DNA of 64,000 nucleotides from the NCBI GenBank assembly GCA_951799425.1, contig OX637393.1, positions 18,433,744 through 18,497,743 of the forward strand, written 5' to 3'. Shown in pieces: positions 22,242 through 34,814 of this stretch; position 1 is the stretch's first letter; each line of letters opens with the position of its first letter. Position numbers and translations under genes: made by a program. A model generated the notes under the pieces. The model saw only the letters and a list, made by a program, of their open reading frames with translations, was not told the DNA's origin and did no database searches. The stretch comes from Ilex aquifolium. Its lineage: Eukaryota > Streptophyta > Magnoliopsida > Aquifoliales > Aquifoliaceae.

Positions 22242-22406
22242 GTTGCCCCCAGACCATCCCCTAAATCAGCACGGGTTTACAGCTAAAAAGGTAGAACTCA
22301 AAAGTATGCTTTTTGGTTGACTTTTGGTAGTGATTTATTTATTTATTTTTTTTCTATAAATAGGGCATAATAGTAAAACCAAAAGAGTTTTTAAATTTTT
22401 AAAAAT

Positions 22407-23599
22407 GCGTTTGGTAATATTTTCGTTTTTATGTTTTTTTTTAAAAAAAATAGCACAAGTTTTTGTTTTTTCTGTTTTAAAAATTAAAAATATAAAACAT
22501 GTTTGGTAGTTATTTATATTTAAAAAATTATGAAAACAAAAATAAAAAATATGTTTGGTATTATAATAGCGTTTTCATAATTCATTGTGGTTATTTTGAT
22601 TAATTTTTTAATCACAAATACATTTCTACCCAAATCAATGAAAACCCACTTCACCCAGCCACCACTACCACCACCAAACCACCGAAAATCCACCACCACC
22701 ACCCCTGTTTAGCCACCACACAACCCACCACCAACACCACCCAACCCATCTATTTACTCGCCACCAACACCTTTGGAAAATTATCCCCAAAATCACTAAA
22801 AACATACCACCAAAATCACCGAAAATCCTCCACCACCACCCCTGTTTAGCCACTACCAAACCCACCACCACCAACACCACCCAACTCCCACCACCAACAC
22901 CCCTGGAAACCCACCACCATAACCCCTGAAGATACACCACCAAAATTACCAAAAATTCACCACCAACACCATTAAAAACTCACCCACAACCCTCGAAAAC
23001 CCGCCACAACCACCTAACCCACCACCAGCACTCCTAAAAACCCAACACCTAACCACCGACTGAGCTTAAGAGAGAGATCTGAGATGAGGAAACCCATCAC
23101 ATAACTACCGATTGAGATGAGAGAAAGAGATCTATGATGAGAATCCTCAATTTCGTCTTTGTGGGAAAGCTTCGGTTCTACCTTCGTCTTCATGGGACAC
23201 TTTGGTTTCAAAGAGAGAGAGAGATATGAGGAGTTTTGGTTTGACAGAGCGAGCTGAAGAGCTTCAGTTTCAAAGAGAAAAAGAGAGAGACGAGGAAAAG
23301 AGATGAAAAAAGAAGAATAAATGGGTTTTTTTATAGTTAGCACAAAAAATCCACATTTTGTTGCTAAGGGGATTCGAAGGATGGATCTCATTAAAGGGGC
23401 CTTCTTTGCGCGCGCGTGTTTTCGTTTTTGGGTGTTTATGAAAACACATTTTTCCATGTTTGCATTTTTGGGCCTTGTTTTCAAAACACAGTACCCTAAA
23501 AAAAATGAAAACACATTCCAAACGTGTTTTTATTTTTTATTTTGATAAAAATTGAAAACAAAAACAGAAAAAAAACAAAAACACTTGGTTACCAAACGC
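22407..23599. mobile_element. Long-TIR DNA transposon candidate
   Basis: The left end GCGTTTGGTAATATTTTCG and the right end, inverted, GCGTTTGGTAACCAAGTG are followed on both sides by T-rich tracts and an ACA(T/C)GTTTGG motif, giving imperfect TIRs of about 100 bp. The interior has a CCACCACCAAC-rich stretch (22650-23050) and GA-rich sequence. TSD not resolved. No transposase. Confidence 0.55.
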
Positions 23600-25430
23600 T
23601 ACCTTAGTTTGCGTTTCCTTCAATGACTAAAGGAAGAAAATAAGTAAAATTACTGTAAAATTGGGTTTAAAATGTGGATCGTATAAAAGAGTAATATGCT
23701 AGGCTAACTAAAAAAGAAATGACCCGAATTTTAAATATTCAGACTAAAATTTAAATGATCGCTAAATCAAAATTTAAAGAAATGACTAAATTTTATTTCG
23801 CTAAAATGTTAAAAAAGCTTTAAAATTTTGGCTTAAAAGTCCAAGCGCTACTAGCAATGCCACAACCTCGTTTGGCCTTTGATTTAGTCTCTTTTTTTAT
23901 TTGTCTAGCACTACTCAATTTTGCTATGGTATAGCGTGAGATTTGCGATGATAGTTTATTCATAGTTATTATATCATAAAAGACATGAAGGAATAAGTGG
24001 GTGTTCACATCGTCATATGCAAATTTTTACGGTGGTAGTAGAAATTAATTGTTTAATTTTATGAACCAAACTAATTTTTATAATAGTATCATATGAAAGT
24101 TGCTTTTGATAAGTTTTGTACAATTAAAAACTTGTCATTACCAATAACTAGTTGAATAACCTGTTAACTATGTCATTGTCTTACTTTGAGAGAAAAAGTT
24201 ATAGTTCCGTTCCTGTTTATCCTCCAATCCAAGTCCAACCTACTCTCATCCAAGTTGGAGAAATCTAGAGAATCCACACCTAACCAAATTATTATTTCAA
24301 TAATCAGTATCTTCCCTATACATAATCAGTCATCACCGCATAACTTTAGTCTTACACCAATCGTTTCGTTTCTTTTTCATTTTCAATACGATAGAAAGGG
24401 CATTAAGTAAGCAGGCAGTCATTATCAATAGAGTTCTCCACTCAAAAGCTAAACAACGTCATGTTCATTGTTTATCATCCATCAATGCCACGAAGGCAAA
24501 TAAAGATTGCCATCACAGATTAGTTCAGTATGTAAAGGAAACAGATTACAAATTGGATTCTATCGAATCCAATATATAAATTAATTTTTGAACTAATTAT
24601 TTAAATTTAAATGCGTTTTATCATATTTCATGAATTTAGTGAATTGGTTGATAAAATTGAGTTGAAATTTACATGTAATTTATTTTTTCTTTTATCAAAC
24701 ATATAAAAGGTGTAATTTGTTAAAATAGATCATAATTAAGTTAATCAGATCGAATATCTGAGTATTAACGAAGTATGCTAAAAATAAAATTTATCGAATT
24801 ACTAGATTGGATTTGAATCAATATACACACTCAATATAGGATCTTCTGTATGTAGGATCTTATTAAGTTTAGAACCAGCTGGAAGGAGCATATTGTACGT
24901 GGGTTCTCTCACATAAGACATAAGACCCTGACCATCTTCTTTGAATATCAAACGGTCCAAATGTCCAACACATTCAAATTCTATACTTATATGGCTGGGC
25001 AATATATAGACACTGAAAAACTATAGTGAACAGTAGACTTTTGGGATTATGAAAAGAGACAAGAACGTGTTTTGAAGGTAAAGGAGAAGAGTGTGGTAGT
25101 AGTCATAAGTTTTTGGATGCTAAAGTTTAGTTTTTATGAGTTTTGGGGAAAAATTAAACGCTGATCAGTAAGTGTTTCTGTGCTTTCTATGATGAGTACT
25201 AGTTGATGGACGATGGCCTCCTTTTAATAAATGGGAAGTACCGTGCAAACGTTGGAGCGTGGGGTGATAATTTGCTAATAGGAATTTGGTGAGATGAGCT
25301 CTTATTTTTAGCCAAGTCAAAGTATCACACTTGGTTCATCCGCATGTTATGAGGGCCTCCTTGGAGTGTTGGACCTAAATGTTCTATTCTGGCTCTCTTC
25401 GTCTTGGGACTAATTATATGCTCAAACACT
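23600..25430. other. Intergenic AT-rich DNA, no gene recognised
   Basis: Only short open frames. A 66-codon - strand frame at 24802-25002 has protein-like composition but matches nothing I know, so it is not called as a gene. Confidence 0.4.
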
Positions 25431-25559
25431 ACTAGAGGTGGCAAATAGACGAACACTACTAGATGTGACAAATAAATGAACTTGATTGATTATGAGCTTG
25501 TTCAAAATAGATTATGTGCAAAACAAGTCAAATTCCTTTTCAACTCGTTTTTAATATGA

Positions 25560-26031
25560 ATACACATACTAATATACAAAAAAATAAAATAAAATATACA
25601 CACTAATACTCCAAAATTACACACACATACACTAACACACCAAAAAATTACAAACACATTTAATAACACACCAAAATACATCCACACACTAATACACTAA
25701 AATAACACACATACGCTAATAAATCAAAATACACACACACTAATACACCAAAATACACACAAATATATATACTAATACACTAAAATACACACACGCACAT
25801 ACACACGTTAATATAGGAAAACACACATAACCCCCAAAACATACACACTAATACACCAAAAAAATACACACTTATATACTAACTAATATGAATACACACA
25901 CTCACACACATACTCTTCTACACCAAAACACACACACACACACACACATGTACACCAAAGCACCAAAATACATACACACACGTACACCAAAGTACCAAAA
26001 TACATACACACATGTACACGAAAGCACCAAA

Positions 26032-26068
<37 letters not shown>

Positions 26069-26395
26069 CACTACTACACCAAAATGCGCGCACACACACA
26101 TACACTATTACACTAAAATACATACACTAATACACCAAAACACACACACACACACACTCGCATACCAATATAAAAGCATACACCCCAATACGCCAAAACA
26201 CACACATACACACACACACACTAAATACACCAAAACACACATACACACTCAAGTACACCAAAGCACACACTCCAACACTAATACACAAAAATAAACACAC
26301 ATGCACACTAATATACCAACATACACACACATATTGCTATACCAAAATATACACATACACTACTAATACACCAAAACACACACACGCAAACACTA
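25560..26395 (+). repeat. AC-rich minisatellite, left arm
   Basis: Degenerate repeats of an ACACACTAATACACCAAAAT-like unit, with pure (AC)n at 26034-26065. The open frames through it are repeat artefacts. Confidence 0.9.
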
Positions 26396-26399
26396 ATAA

Positions 26400-27150
26400 A
26401 TTTTATTGTATTCATATGTGTATTTTGGTGTATTAGTGTCTGTATTTTAGTGTATTAATGTGTGTATTTTTTGGTATATTAATGCATATGCATGTGTATA
26501 TTTTGTTTTATTAGTGTACATACAAATTTTTTAATTTATTAGTTAGTTAGTGTGTATTTTGGTGTATTAGTTTGTGTGTGTATTTTGTTGTATCGGTGTG
26601 TGTATGTGTTTTAGTGTATTAGTGCGTATGTGTGTGTTTTGGTATATTAGCACGTGTGTGTATATTTTAGTGTATTAGCGTGTGTATATTTTTGGTATAT
26701 TAGTGTGTATGTGTTTTGGTATATTAGCGTGTGTGTATGTATGTGTGTATTTTGGTGTATTAGGGTGTGTGTGTATTTTGTTGTATTAGTGTGTACGTGT
26801 GTCTCTTTTGGTAAAAAAATGTGTTTTGGTGTACTAGTGTGTGTGTTTGTGCATGTGGGAATGTGTTTTGGTGTATTAGTGTGTATGTGTGTGTATTTTA
26901 TTGTACTAGTGTATATTTTAGTATATTAGTGTGTATTTTTTGGTGTATTGTGTGTGTATTTTGGTGTATTAGTGTATGTATTCTTTTTATTTTTGTATAT
27001 TATTGTTTTTTTTTGGGTATATTTGTCTGCGTGTATATTTTGGTGTATTAGTGTTTGTGTATGTGTATTTTGGCGTATTAGAGTGTATGAGTTTATATTT
27101 TTTAATATATTAGTGTATATTTTTTTAGTATAATAGTTTGTATGTGTATT
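26400..27150 (-). repeat. GT-rich minisatellite, right arm (inverse of left arm)
   Basis: Units such as GTGTATTTTGGTGTATTAGT are the reverse complement of the left-arm unit. The switch point is at about 26397-26410. Confidence 0.9.
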
Positions 27151-27175
27151 TTGATTTATTACTTTTATTATTTAT

Positions 27176-27343
27176 GAATAATGCTATTTGGACTTAAAAA
27201 TCTGACATAATTTGTTGAACTAATGATGTGGCTTCATTAGAACCATTGGATTAACACTAAGTTCCAATGTTTGATAGGGTCCACAATCAATTCAAAAGTC
27301 ATAGTGAATTAAGTCAGTAAATTAGGTCCCAATAGCATTGCTC
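27176..27343. mobile_element. 168-bp MITE, Mutator-like
   Basis: 9-bp TSDs ATTATTTAT (27167-27175, 27344-27352). Inverted ends GAATAATGCTATTTGGAC and, from the other side, GAGCAATGCTATTGGGAC. Non-coding. The 9-bp TSD suggests a Mutator-type source. Confidence 0.82.
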
Positions 27344-27352
27344 ATTATTTAT

Positions 27353-27924
27353 TAGAAAGATAAGTACTCAATGTAATTCATTTTAACTCGTTTAATTAAA
27401 TTGAGTATTATTATCCAACTTATTTAAAATCTACATTAATTAATACAAGTACCTAAACCATTAATTTATAAATGGATTGGGTGAGTTAATGAGTAATCGG
27501 TAAAAATTATCACTCCTACACTAATTTGAACCTGTTGTCATCTTTATTACATTTGAACCTGCCTGTTTTCAAGATGTCTCCGTATGAGCAGCTCCACTTT
27601 TTCTTCCAAGAAGCAATGTTTGAAAAATAATTTAAGTTCTATTAGAGCACAAACATATCAAACATATAAAAATGATACAAATCCTATTGGCAGCTCAACT
27701 TTTATGTCCCTTACACGAAAAAGAAAAACTTTTATATTCATTCTTCTATTTTCTAGCGTAAGTGCTGAGAAAAGTAACGTGCAAGAGAATTTCACTGCAA
27801 ATAAAAATGTTATGGGACCACTTTTAATTTTTTATTTTGAGTGGAGGGTGTACTTCTTGAGCATTCATTTTGATTTTGTATTTAATTGGGGACCTCATGC
27901 ATTATAACATTTAAATTGATATTG
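27353..27924. other. Intergenic spacer
   Basis: AT-rich. A 107-codon + strand frame at 27584-27907 lacks recognisable features and is not called. Confidence 0.4.
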
Positions 27925-27932
27925 GACTTAGT

Positions 27933-29714
27933 TAGGGGTGGAGCAAAAAATTGGCTTTTAAGTGTGGACACTTTAACTAGGTCGGTTCTCACATAAAGAG
28001 ATTAATGATTTTAGGTTTTCACAAAGATGACCCTATATTTTATATATGTTAATAAAATAGTATACATCACAAATCTAAACTCTATTAAAATCTAAACCAC
28101 CTACAAAAAAATCTTATAAAAACCTAGTGTCAATTTTTTTTAATGCAAACGAAAAAGGTCATTACCAAATGATCATACTAAAGTCAACCACCAATTACAC
28201 TTGATTCACACGTATATATAGAGATATATAACATAAATGTAAGACGATACATAATAACTCATATATAAAGGCACACTAAGTTGAAAAGGGTCAAAAGTTG
28301 GTACATGTCTTATATGAGGAAATAACTATAAAAAGAAATTAATTACATCTCTTACCAAAATAAAAGATTTATTACATCTATTTATAATTAAACCTGATGT
28401 CTTTTTATAATTTTATAACAAAATTACAAAGTTAACAAATAAAATCTTAAGAAGTAAGGGTAATAATACTGACGAGTCCAAATTCAATTGGGCTAAGCCA
28501 GATAAAAATAAGTCGAGAAAGACCCAAATGCCAAAGGGCCCAAGAAATAGTCCAAGTCGCCAAAGCCCATCAAACCGGGTCAACCCACCTAAAAGGAGCA
28601 GAGAAGAGGTGAAGGGACCAAGGGAGACCAAGGGGCGTCACATGAGAGGCACCCAAGCCATATGGGTGCCGCCCACTAGGCGCCACCATTGGGCGCCGCC
28701 CAATGGTTGAGCTCCTCAATCATCCTTAACCTCTCACTTGTTTTCTCCTCATGCCATGATGCTTCAACTCCAAGAAGGAAGACACCAGAAGCCTACACCT
28801 AAGCCCAAAGAAAACACCAAGGAAAACACCAAAGGGGATGACCACCCATGGGCGCCTACCCCTTTGGTGCTCCTCTCGCCTTGGCACTCCGATACGCCCA
28901 CTCCAATTCAAGGTCCAGCCTAAAGTCCAATCCAATCAGGACTCTCCTCCAACTAAATAGGAGCACGAGGGAGAGAATGACGGGATACGGAGATCAACTC
29001 CTACCTTAATTGGGCTTGCCAAAGAGGTCCACTCTTACCATGATTGTACTTACCAAAATAGTAGAAGACCTCTTCCACACGGCACCGCCTCACCATAAGC
29101 TATATAATGTAAGCCCTCTCAAGGGTAAAGGGACGCTAAATACACCTTGATACATCTCAGACACCTAGAGACAGGCCTCACTACACACTTGCTCTCTCTC
29201 TCTCTCTCTCAAAGCTCTGTAACACTTCGGTGACTCTTATTCATCAATAAAGAACATCAGGCCACCGCTGCCATTCCCAAAAGTGGAGTAGGTCATCCGA
29301 GACCGAACCACTATAATTTCCTGTGTTGATCTGTTGTTTATTGCTTTAAGTTCCATTGATTGTCATTGATTGCTTGTTAATTACTCATTAATTACACCCT
29401 TATATATTATTGACTGTTGATCTTGCACAAGACGATTTTGTGCATCATCAAATACCACTAGAATCCAATTAAAACAAGTCAATCATCAATCTTAGACAAA
29501 AAAATATCAATTGTAAGTCAATTGAAAATATTTTTACCTTTAAAATATGAATTGAAAACTAAAAGAACTCACAAATATACAAATGAAGACCAATTTAAGG
29601 GCGGACACAACAAATACGTACTATCAAAGTAAGTAATTAAATAACATATTTATATAGAAATTTTTTTTGAGAGTGGGTCATTGCCCCCCTGGCCCACACA
29701 TAGATTCGCCCCTA
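27933..29714. mobile_element. hAT-like element with a solo LTR inside it
   Basis: Inverted ends TAGGGGTGGAGC and TAGGGGCGAATC, and 8-bp TSDs GACTTAGT (27925-27932, 29715-29722). Without the LTR at 28470-29450 and one of its TSD copies, about 796 bp remain; no transposase is seen. The solo LTR is therefore younger than this insertion. Confidence 0.8.
28470..29450 (+). repeat. Solo LTR, 981 bp, TSD AATAC
   Basis: Starts TGACGAGTCC, ends GTGCATCATCA, with identical 5-bp TSDs AATAC (28465-28469, 29451-29455). A TATA-like GCTATATAATG near 29098, a (CT)n at about 29190-29208 and CATCAATAAAG near 29243 fit LTR promoter and poly(A) order on the + strand. No internal element sequence. Fossil; family not assigned. 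Confidence 0.88.
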
Positions 29715-30026
29715 GACTTAGTTCAATGCCCATATCCACTTTTATTTCAATAGCTACAAGGCGTTAGGTACTTAGATTAAATCCCCATATTAAGTATTAG
29801 GGTCTGATTACGGTATTACACCTCTATTTGCATCCAATAAAAATGTGTCATGTATAAATTTTTTTTATTCTATATTTTTTAGTACTTAATATTTTTCATC
29901 AATAGTGAAAATTACTCAAACAATGGTCTATATCAAATTTCAGTGCAATACCTGTGGTATTGTAGCATTGTCGTAGGTCTCAATAATATTATTCCTTTTG
30001 ATTTTTTAGTGTCCAAGTAATGTATT

Positions 30027-30605
30027 TGATGATGAATCTAGCACGATAGAGCTGAGATAGGAAATTGATGGACACTGAGTGATTCAGTCTGAGCTTCTAC
30101 GCTCTTAAGAATTGGGCTAAGGGAATGAGATCAACACACAGAGAATTTATAGTGGTTCACCAGCTCGGGAGATCGGCTAATCCACTCTCAAGGAAGTCTC
30201 TTACTCTTGGAGAATATATTGATCATAGGGATTACACATAATATTGAATTAGGCTACAATGACTTGTTTGTCTTCTGCTGAGGGTTATGTCCCTTATTTA
30301 TAGTTGATCTAGGGCTTCGCTTGTTCTTCGACGAGATCCTTGCCTCCTCCTTGTAACCGTTGCTACAATCATGCAACGGTTGTGGAGGGTGTTGGGGAAG
30401 TTGCGATTCTTCTTCTTGGATATACGACCGTTACTATTTGGGTGGCGCTTGGGTGGACGCCATCTGTTTTCTGTGCTATCCTTCTGCATGGATGGGAGGT
30501 CTGACCTAGTGCTTCATGGTCATCCAAAGTGGGATGGGCTCCCGACCTAGGAAAACATGACTTTAATTACTGAACTCAACCTTAAACATATTAAAGGTAT
30601 CATCA
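30027..30605. repeat. Solo LTR, 579 bp
   Basis: Starts TGATGATGAATC and ends GGTATCATCA. Flanks GTATT (30022-30026) and GTATC (30606-30610) look like a one-base-decayed TSD. No internal retroelement sequence on either side. Spacers 29723-30021 and 30611-30811 hold nothing recognisable. Confidence 0.75.
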
Positions 30606-30816
30606 GTATCTATTATCGGGGGTATTTATTGTTGGTGTGGATAGTCATATGGTCAAATTAATTAAGTTGGTAAATTAGCCTATTTCCAATGCAGTAGGTT
30701 GTCTCGATTTAGGCATATGAGAAAAAAACAAATTATCATTTGGTAATGCAATTTACATTATTTTTGTAAAATCACGATCAAACATACTCTCGTTTTTAGA
30801 CAAAATTAATTGTTTG

Positions 30817-31344
30817 TGTAAGAGGAAAGCAGTTCCCTTACTTCCTAGTAAGCAATGCTATCCTTGGGCAGAATCAAGATTCCTACAAAACGAACAAACT
30901 GCCTAAAATCGAAATGCTTCGATCGAAGGCACTCCGATATTTAAATTAGTATATGAAAAAAGAGAATGGAATAGTATTCTGGAAGGATATTGCGTACCTT
31001 TACTATTCCCCTTTGTTGGTTTATATAGACTCCAATGATTTTGTCTTTCTGGAGAAGATGACTCATTCCCCTTTAATTCAACATTATCTGTTAGGTCTCC
31101 TCCAGATTTCCTTGACGCTCCCCTAATTATAGCTCATGAGCTGTTTAGATTTACCTAATTGATACAGCTAGATCCCTTGAATGTAGGCTATGATCATGTT
31201 GTTCGGTTCTTATCCTCCTCACCAATGGTCTTCTGCTCGGCTCTACTTTCGACCTGATCAATTCAGTTCGGGTATAGCAGAGCTCACACCATCATGTGAC
31301 CCTTGCATGACCATTTACACGTGGCATAATTTTATGCCCCTTCA
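30817..31344 (-). repeat. Element B 3' LTR (528 bp)
   Basis: TGTAAG...CCTTCA; the partner is at 40054-40581. The adjacent inner sequence, read on the - strand, is the purine tract ATGGGGGCAAG. Confidence 0.95.
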
Positions 31345-31586
31345 CTTGCCCCCATGAAGCGCATGTTAGCCGTCATTTGTCTGACAACCGTTTCATGTCC
31401 TCAGGTTCATGATAGCCTGGGTTTTCGAGACACGCAATTGTCTCTTCGCATTGAAAGCTTGTCCTTTGGCCTCTTGACTTCCCTCTTTTCTTAATATAAG
31501 ATGCTTCAATTTTATTTCTTCTGTACCTTGCTTCTCGTCTTCTTACTCGTTCTTCTCTTCTCGAAGCTCTTCTGTTTTCACTTCTT

Positions 31587-33338
31587 TTGCATCCATTCTT
31601 TCAAATGGCTCCCCTCACAACCGAAGGCATTCCAGCATTCAGGAGTAAATACAATATCCCTGATGATGTCCAAATTCGAGTTGCTGGAAATGACGAACCT
31701 CTGATTGGTACTAGGGAATCAATCCCTATTCACACGAGGGCCATCACCGAAGGTGGGGTGAGGTTCCCATTGCATCCCCTGTTGCTTTGGGTTCTTACAG
31801 CTACCAAGCTTTGCTCCATCCAGTGCTACCCTAAATTTTTTAGAATCGTTATGGGTGTTGCTGCTTTGAACAATCTGTTGAATGTCAACTTAGGCCTCTG
31901 GGAGATTCTTTTCTGCTATATTTTGAAGACTGTCGGTGACAGCTTCTACTTGGCAGTGAGAAGGAAATACAGATACTTGGTTACCCACATCCCAGACTCA
32001 AACAAAGGTCATGAAAATGACATTATATTCGTTTCTGGGAATTGGGAGTACGGGGCTGGAGAGGTTCCTTCTTACCGATGCCCTTATGAGGAGGGCATGC
32101 TAGGTATATGATAATTTGTATTAGAGAACCTCTTTTTTTTTTTAGAAATATATATATCTTTCAATTCTCTGTTTTCACATCTAGGAGAGACTGTCAAGGG
32201 CAAGATTACTGAGAGCTCGGTAAAGATGGAGGACCTGAGGAAGGTATGGTCCTACAATGAGAGTCTCTTTTGCCGAGCTGCTCATGTCCTGTTAGGGTAT
32301 TCCCTCACATATCACTCCTTCATCGCCATTCTTGATCGGGCCAACGCAACTCTTGCCGAAGACAGAGCCGAGCTCCAAGCCCAGCGTGATGCTACTCCTC
32401 GAGCACGACAAAAAGCTGCTGCTCTTTCTAGACGGAGCAGGCCAGTTAAGAATTTTCTCAGTTTTCTCTATGCTAGTGAACCTGACTAGGCCACCTCTTC
32501 GGTATTGCCTATTCATACCGAAGCAACTTACCAGCCAATCGATCTCACACTCGACCCTGATCATGCCCCCAACCCTGCCGATCTTCCGGTAACCCCTAAA
32601 GCTCCTGTTTCTTCTGCAGTCAATTTACCCACCGAACCAGAACCCGAAGTTCCAGCAATTGATCCCCCAATTGACACTTTGATTCCTTTTACCGAACCCC
32701 CTTCCGACGAGAATGCTGCTCCAGTCATTTCTTCTTCTCCTCAGCCCATTAATACCGAGCCCGAGGAGCACTTGACCAAAAAGAGACGACTCAAATCTCT
32801 TGAACGGTCAAGGAATGCCTTCCATCCTATACTTCGGGGAAAGGGTAAGGAGATCACTATTCAGGACTCAGCCGCCAAAGACATGAATGTGGTGGTAGGG
32901 ATTGAAGGGGCGTGATCCTGCCACGCGACCTTGCAACGAATGAAGCAGCTTCTGACGACGAGATTGCTCGGCAAGCTATTCAAAAAATGGTTCTGGTACG
33001 TTTCTTGATTTCTTTTGTCTTCGAGGAATTTCTTTCGTTTCTCAAATTCATCATGTGCACTTAACCCTTTTTTACGTTCCAAAAAGGGTTTGCAAAAGGT
33101 GCATGAAGTGAGTGCTAGAATTGCTAGGAAAGACAGGGCTATGAAGGAGGCGATCCATGATCGTACGTCTGCCCTGGCCAAGAAAGAATCTGTTGATGAA
33201 GAATACGCCAAGCTTTGCGAAGAAACGCTTCTCCTTCAGGCTCAATCTCTTAGCCTGAAAGAGGAGAATGATAAGTTAGTCAAAGAGGTCGAGGTTCTGA
33301 AGGCTTCAGAGAGTTCCCTTAGCCTGGATTTATCATAG
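31587..33338 (+). mobile_element. Element B part: antisense additional ORF (PF04195-like)
   Basis: On the strand opposite to gag-pol, from the 3' LTR side, comes a globular segment (I-P-A-F-R-S-K-Y-N-I-P, then Y-L-V-T-H-I-P-D-S-N-K-G-H, then I-I-F-V-S-G-N-W-E-Y). Next is a Pro/Glu-rich acidic linker (32505-32915), then a charged helical, probably coiled-coil segment (33015-33338). It matches the antisense ORF of element A in order and motifs. The segments may be joined by introns, as antisense ORFs of this type can be; I did not assemble them. Confidence 0.65.
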
Positions 33339-33677
33339 ACTCAGCTTGGACATTCCTCTTTACTGGAAGAATTCGATAAGTTCAAGGTTGAGGTGAAGAG
33401 TCTTGAAGATGATGCCTTTAACTAAGGAATGGAGAAGGCGGAAAGTGACCTTGCTCTACAGATCCCTTCATTGGGGAAGGCATACTTTGCAAAAGGCTGG
33501 ATTGTTGCTTTGAAGGCAGCTGGTGTACCTTCTTCGTCTGAACTTTACTCGCGCTACTCTCTACCTAGTTCTTCTGATCCCCCTCCTGCCTCCTGAAAAT
33601 TTGTGTAAAGAACACTTTTTGTTGATTATAAATGAAGAAAATTTCCTATTTTCGCAGAATTTTTCCTATATCTGCTT

Positions 33678-34460
33678 AGCTAAGTACATTTGCTTCCAGA
33701 AGTTTTGGCCTTTCTTTAGAGCTAGGTCCCAGCACATCTACTAGGGACACATTTTAACTTAGACTATGCTCAAAGGTTTTGGCCTTGCTCGGCCCAGCTT
33801 TAAAGCTAGGTCCCAGCATACTTGCTAGGGACATATTTTAACTTAGAAAAACTATGCTCAAAAGTTTTGGCCTTGCTCGACCCATCTTTAGAACTAGCTC
33901 CCATCACATCTGCTAGGGACACATTTTAACTTAGAAAAACTATGCTCAAAATTTTTGGCCTTGGTCGACCCATCTTTAGAGCTAGGTCCCAGCACACATG
34001 CTAGGGACATATTTTAACTTAGAAAAACTTTGCTCAAAATTTTTGGCCTTGCTCGGCCCATCTTTAGAGCTAGGTTCCAGCACACTTGCTAGGGACACAT
34101 TTTAACTTAGAAAAACTATGCTAAAAAGTTTTGGCCTTGCTCGGCCCATCTTTAGAGCTAGGTCCCAGCACACCTGCTAGGGATATATTTTAACTTAGAA
34201 AAACTTTCCTCAAAAGTTTTGGCCTTGCTCGGCCCATCTTTAGAGCTAGGTCCCAGCACATCTGCTAGGGACACATTTTAACTTAGAAAAAATTTGCTCA
34301 AAAGTTTTGGCCTTGCTCGGCCCATCTTTAGAACTAGGTCCCAGCACACCTGCTACAGACACATTTTAACTTAGAAAAATTTTGCTCAAAAGTTTTCGCC
34401 TTGCTCGGTCCATCTTTAGAGCTAGGTCCCAACACACCTGCTAGGGATACATTTTATCTA
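33678..34460. repeat. 88-bp tandem array in element B (about 9 copies)
   Basis: Units starting at about 33678, 33766, 33854, 33942, 34030, 34118, 34206, 34294 and 34382, exactly 88 bp apart in those measured, with the core TTTTGGCCTTGCTCGGCCCA and CTAGGTCCCAGCACA. It lies between the integrase end and the antisense ORF, where Tat elements are known to carry tandem repeats. Non-coding. Confidence 0.95.
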
Positions 34461-34814
34461 TGGAGTTTTGCAAATAAATTGAACCTTATAGATCACTTAT
34501 TTGCAAGTTATTCCATTCGCACCGACCTGCCGATCAAATCAGGCTTAGACCACTACCCTTTTGGTTTACATCGTCATGCCTAACCATGGGTCTGGGTCCA
34601 ATCAGGTGGCTGCGCCTGAGTCAAGCCTGTGCCTCTAACAGGTTTTTTGCCTCACTGCCTTAGCAGTAGGATGAGAATGGTAGATACGTAAGGATACTTT
34701 TATTAAAGATGAATTTCCCTCCTCATGAGAGGGGGTTTATTAACAATAAGAATGAGAAAAGAACTGCAAGAAGTATTCCAAAGGTACTTTGGAAGTTCAG
34801 TTTATGAAGGTATT

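Larger units (their letters stand above)
25431..27530. mobile_element. Candidate element built around an inverted AC/GT minisatellite
   Basis: The ends ACTAGAGGTGGCAAATAGA and, inverted, TGTAGGAGTGATAATTTTT are weakly alike and resemble hAT-like GGTGGCAA ends. Between them lie two opposite arms of a degenerate minisatellite and a separate MITE (27176-27343). No clear TSD; boundaries are tentative. Confidence 0.35.

Noticed and set aside
22520-22952. Trp/Gly/Val-rich - strand frames
   Set aside because: Products of the CCACCACCAAC-rich tract inside a DNA transposon candidate; no domain, low complexity.
24802-25002. 66-codon - strand frame of protein-like composition
   Set aside because: No family recognised, no splice partners seen, and length is within chance for this AT content.
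25883-27133. Many Cys/Val-rich and Thr/His-rich open frames on both strands
   Set aside because: They are translations of the AC/GT minisatellite; every frame is open because the repeat lacks stops.
27584-27907. 107-codon + strand frame
   Set aside because: AT-rich, no motif and no flanking gene structure; lies next to transposons.
33678-34460. Regular 88-bp repeats considered as a CRISPR-like array
   Set aside because: Units are contiguous tandem copies with no unique spacers, inside a plant retroelement.
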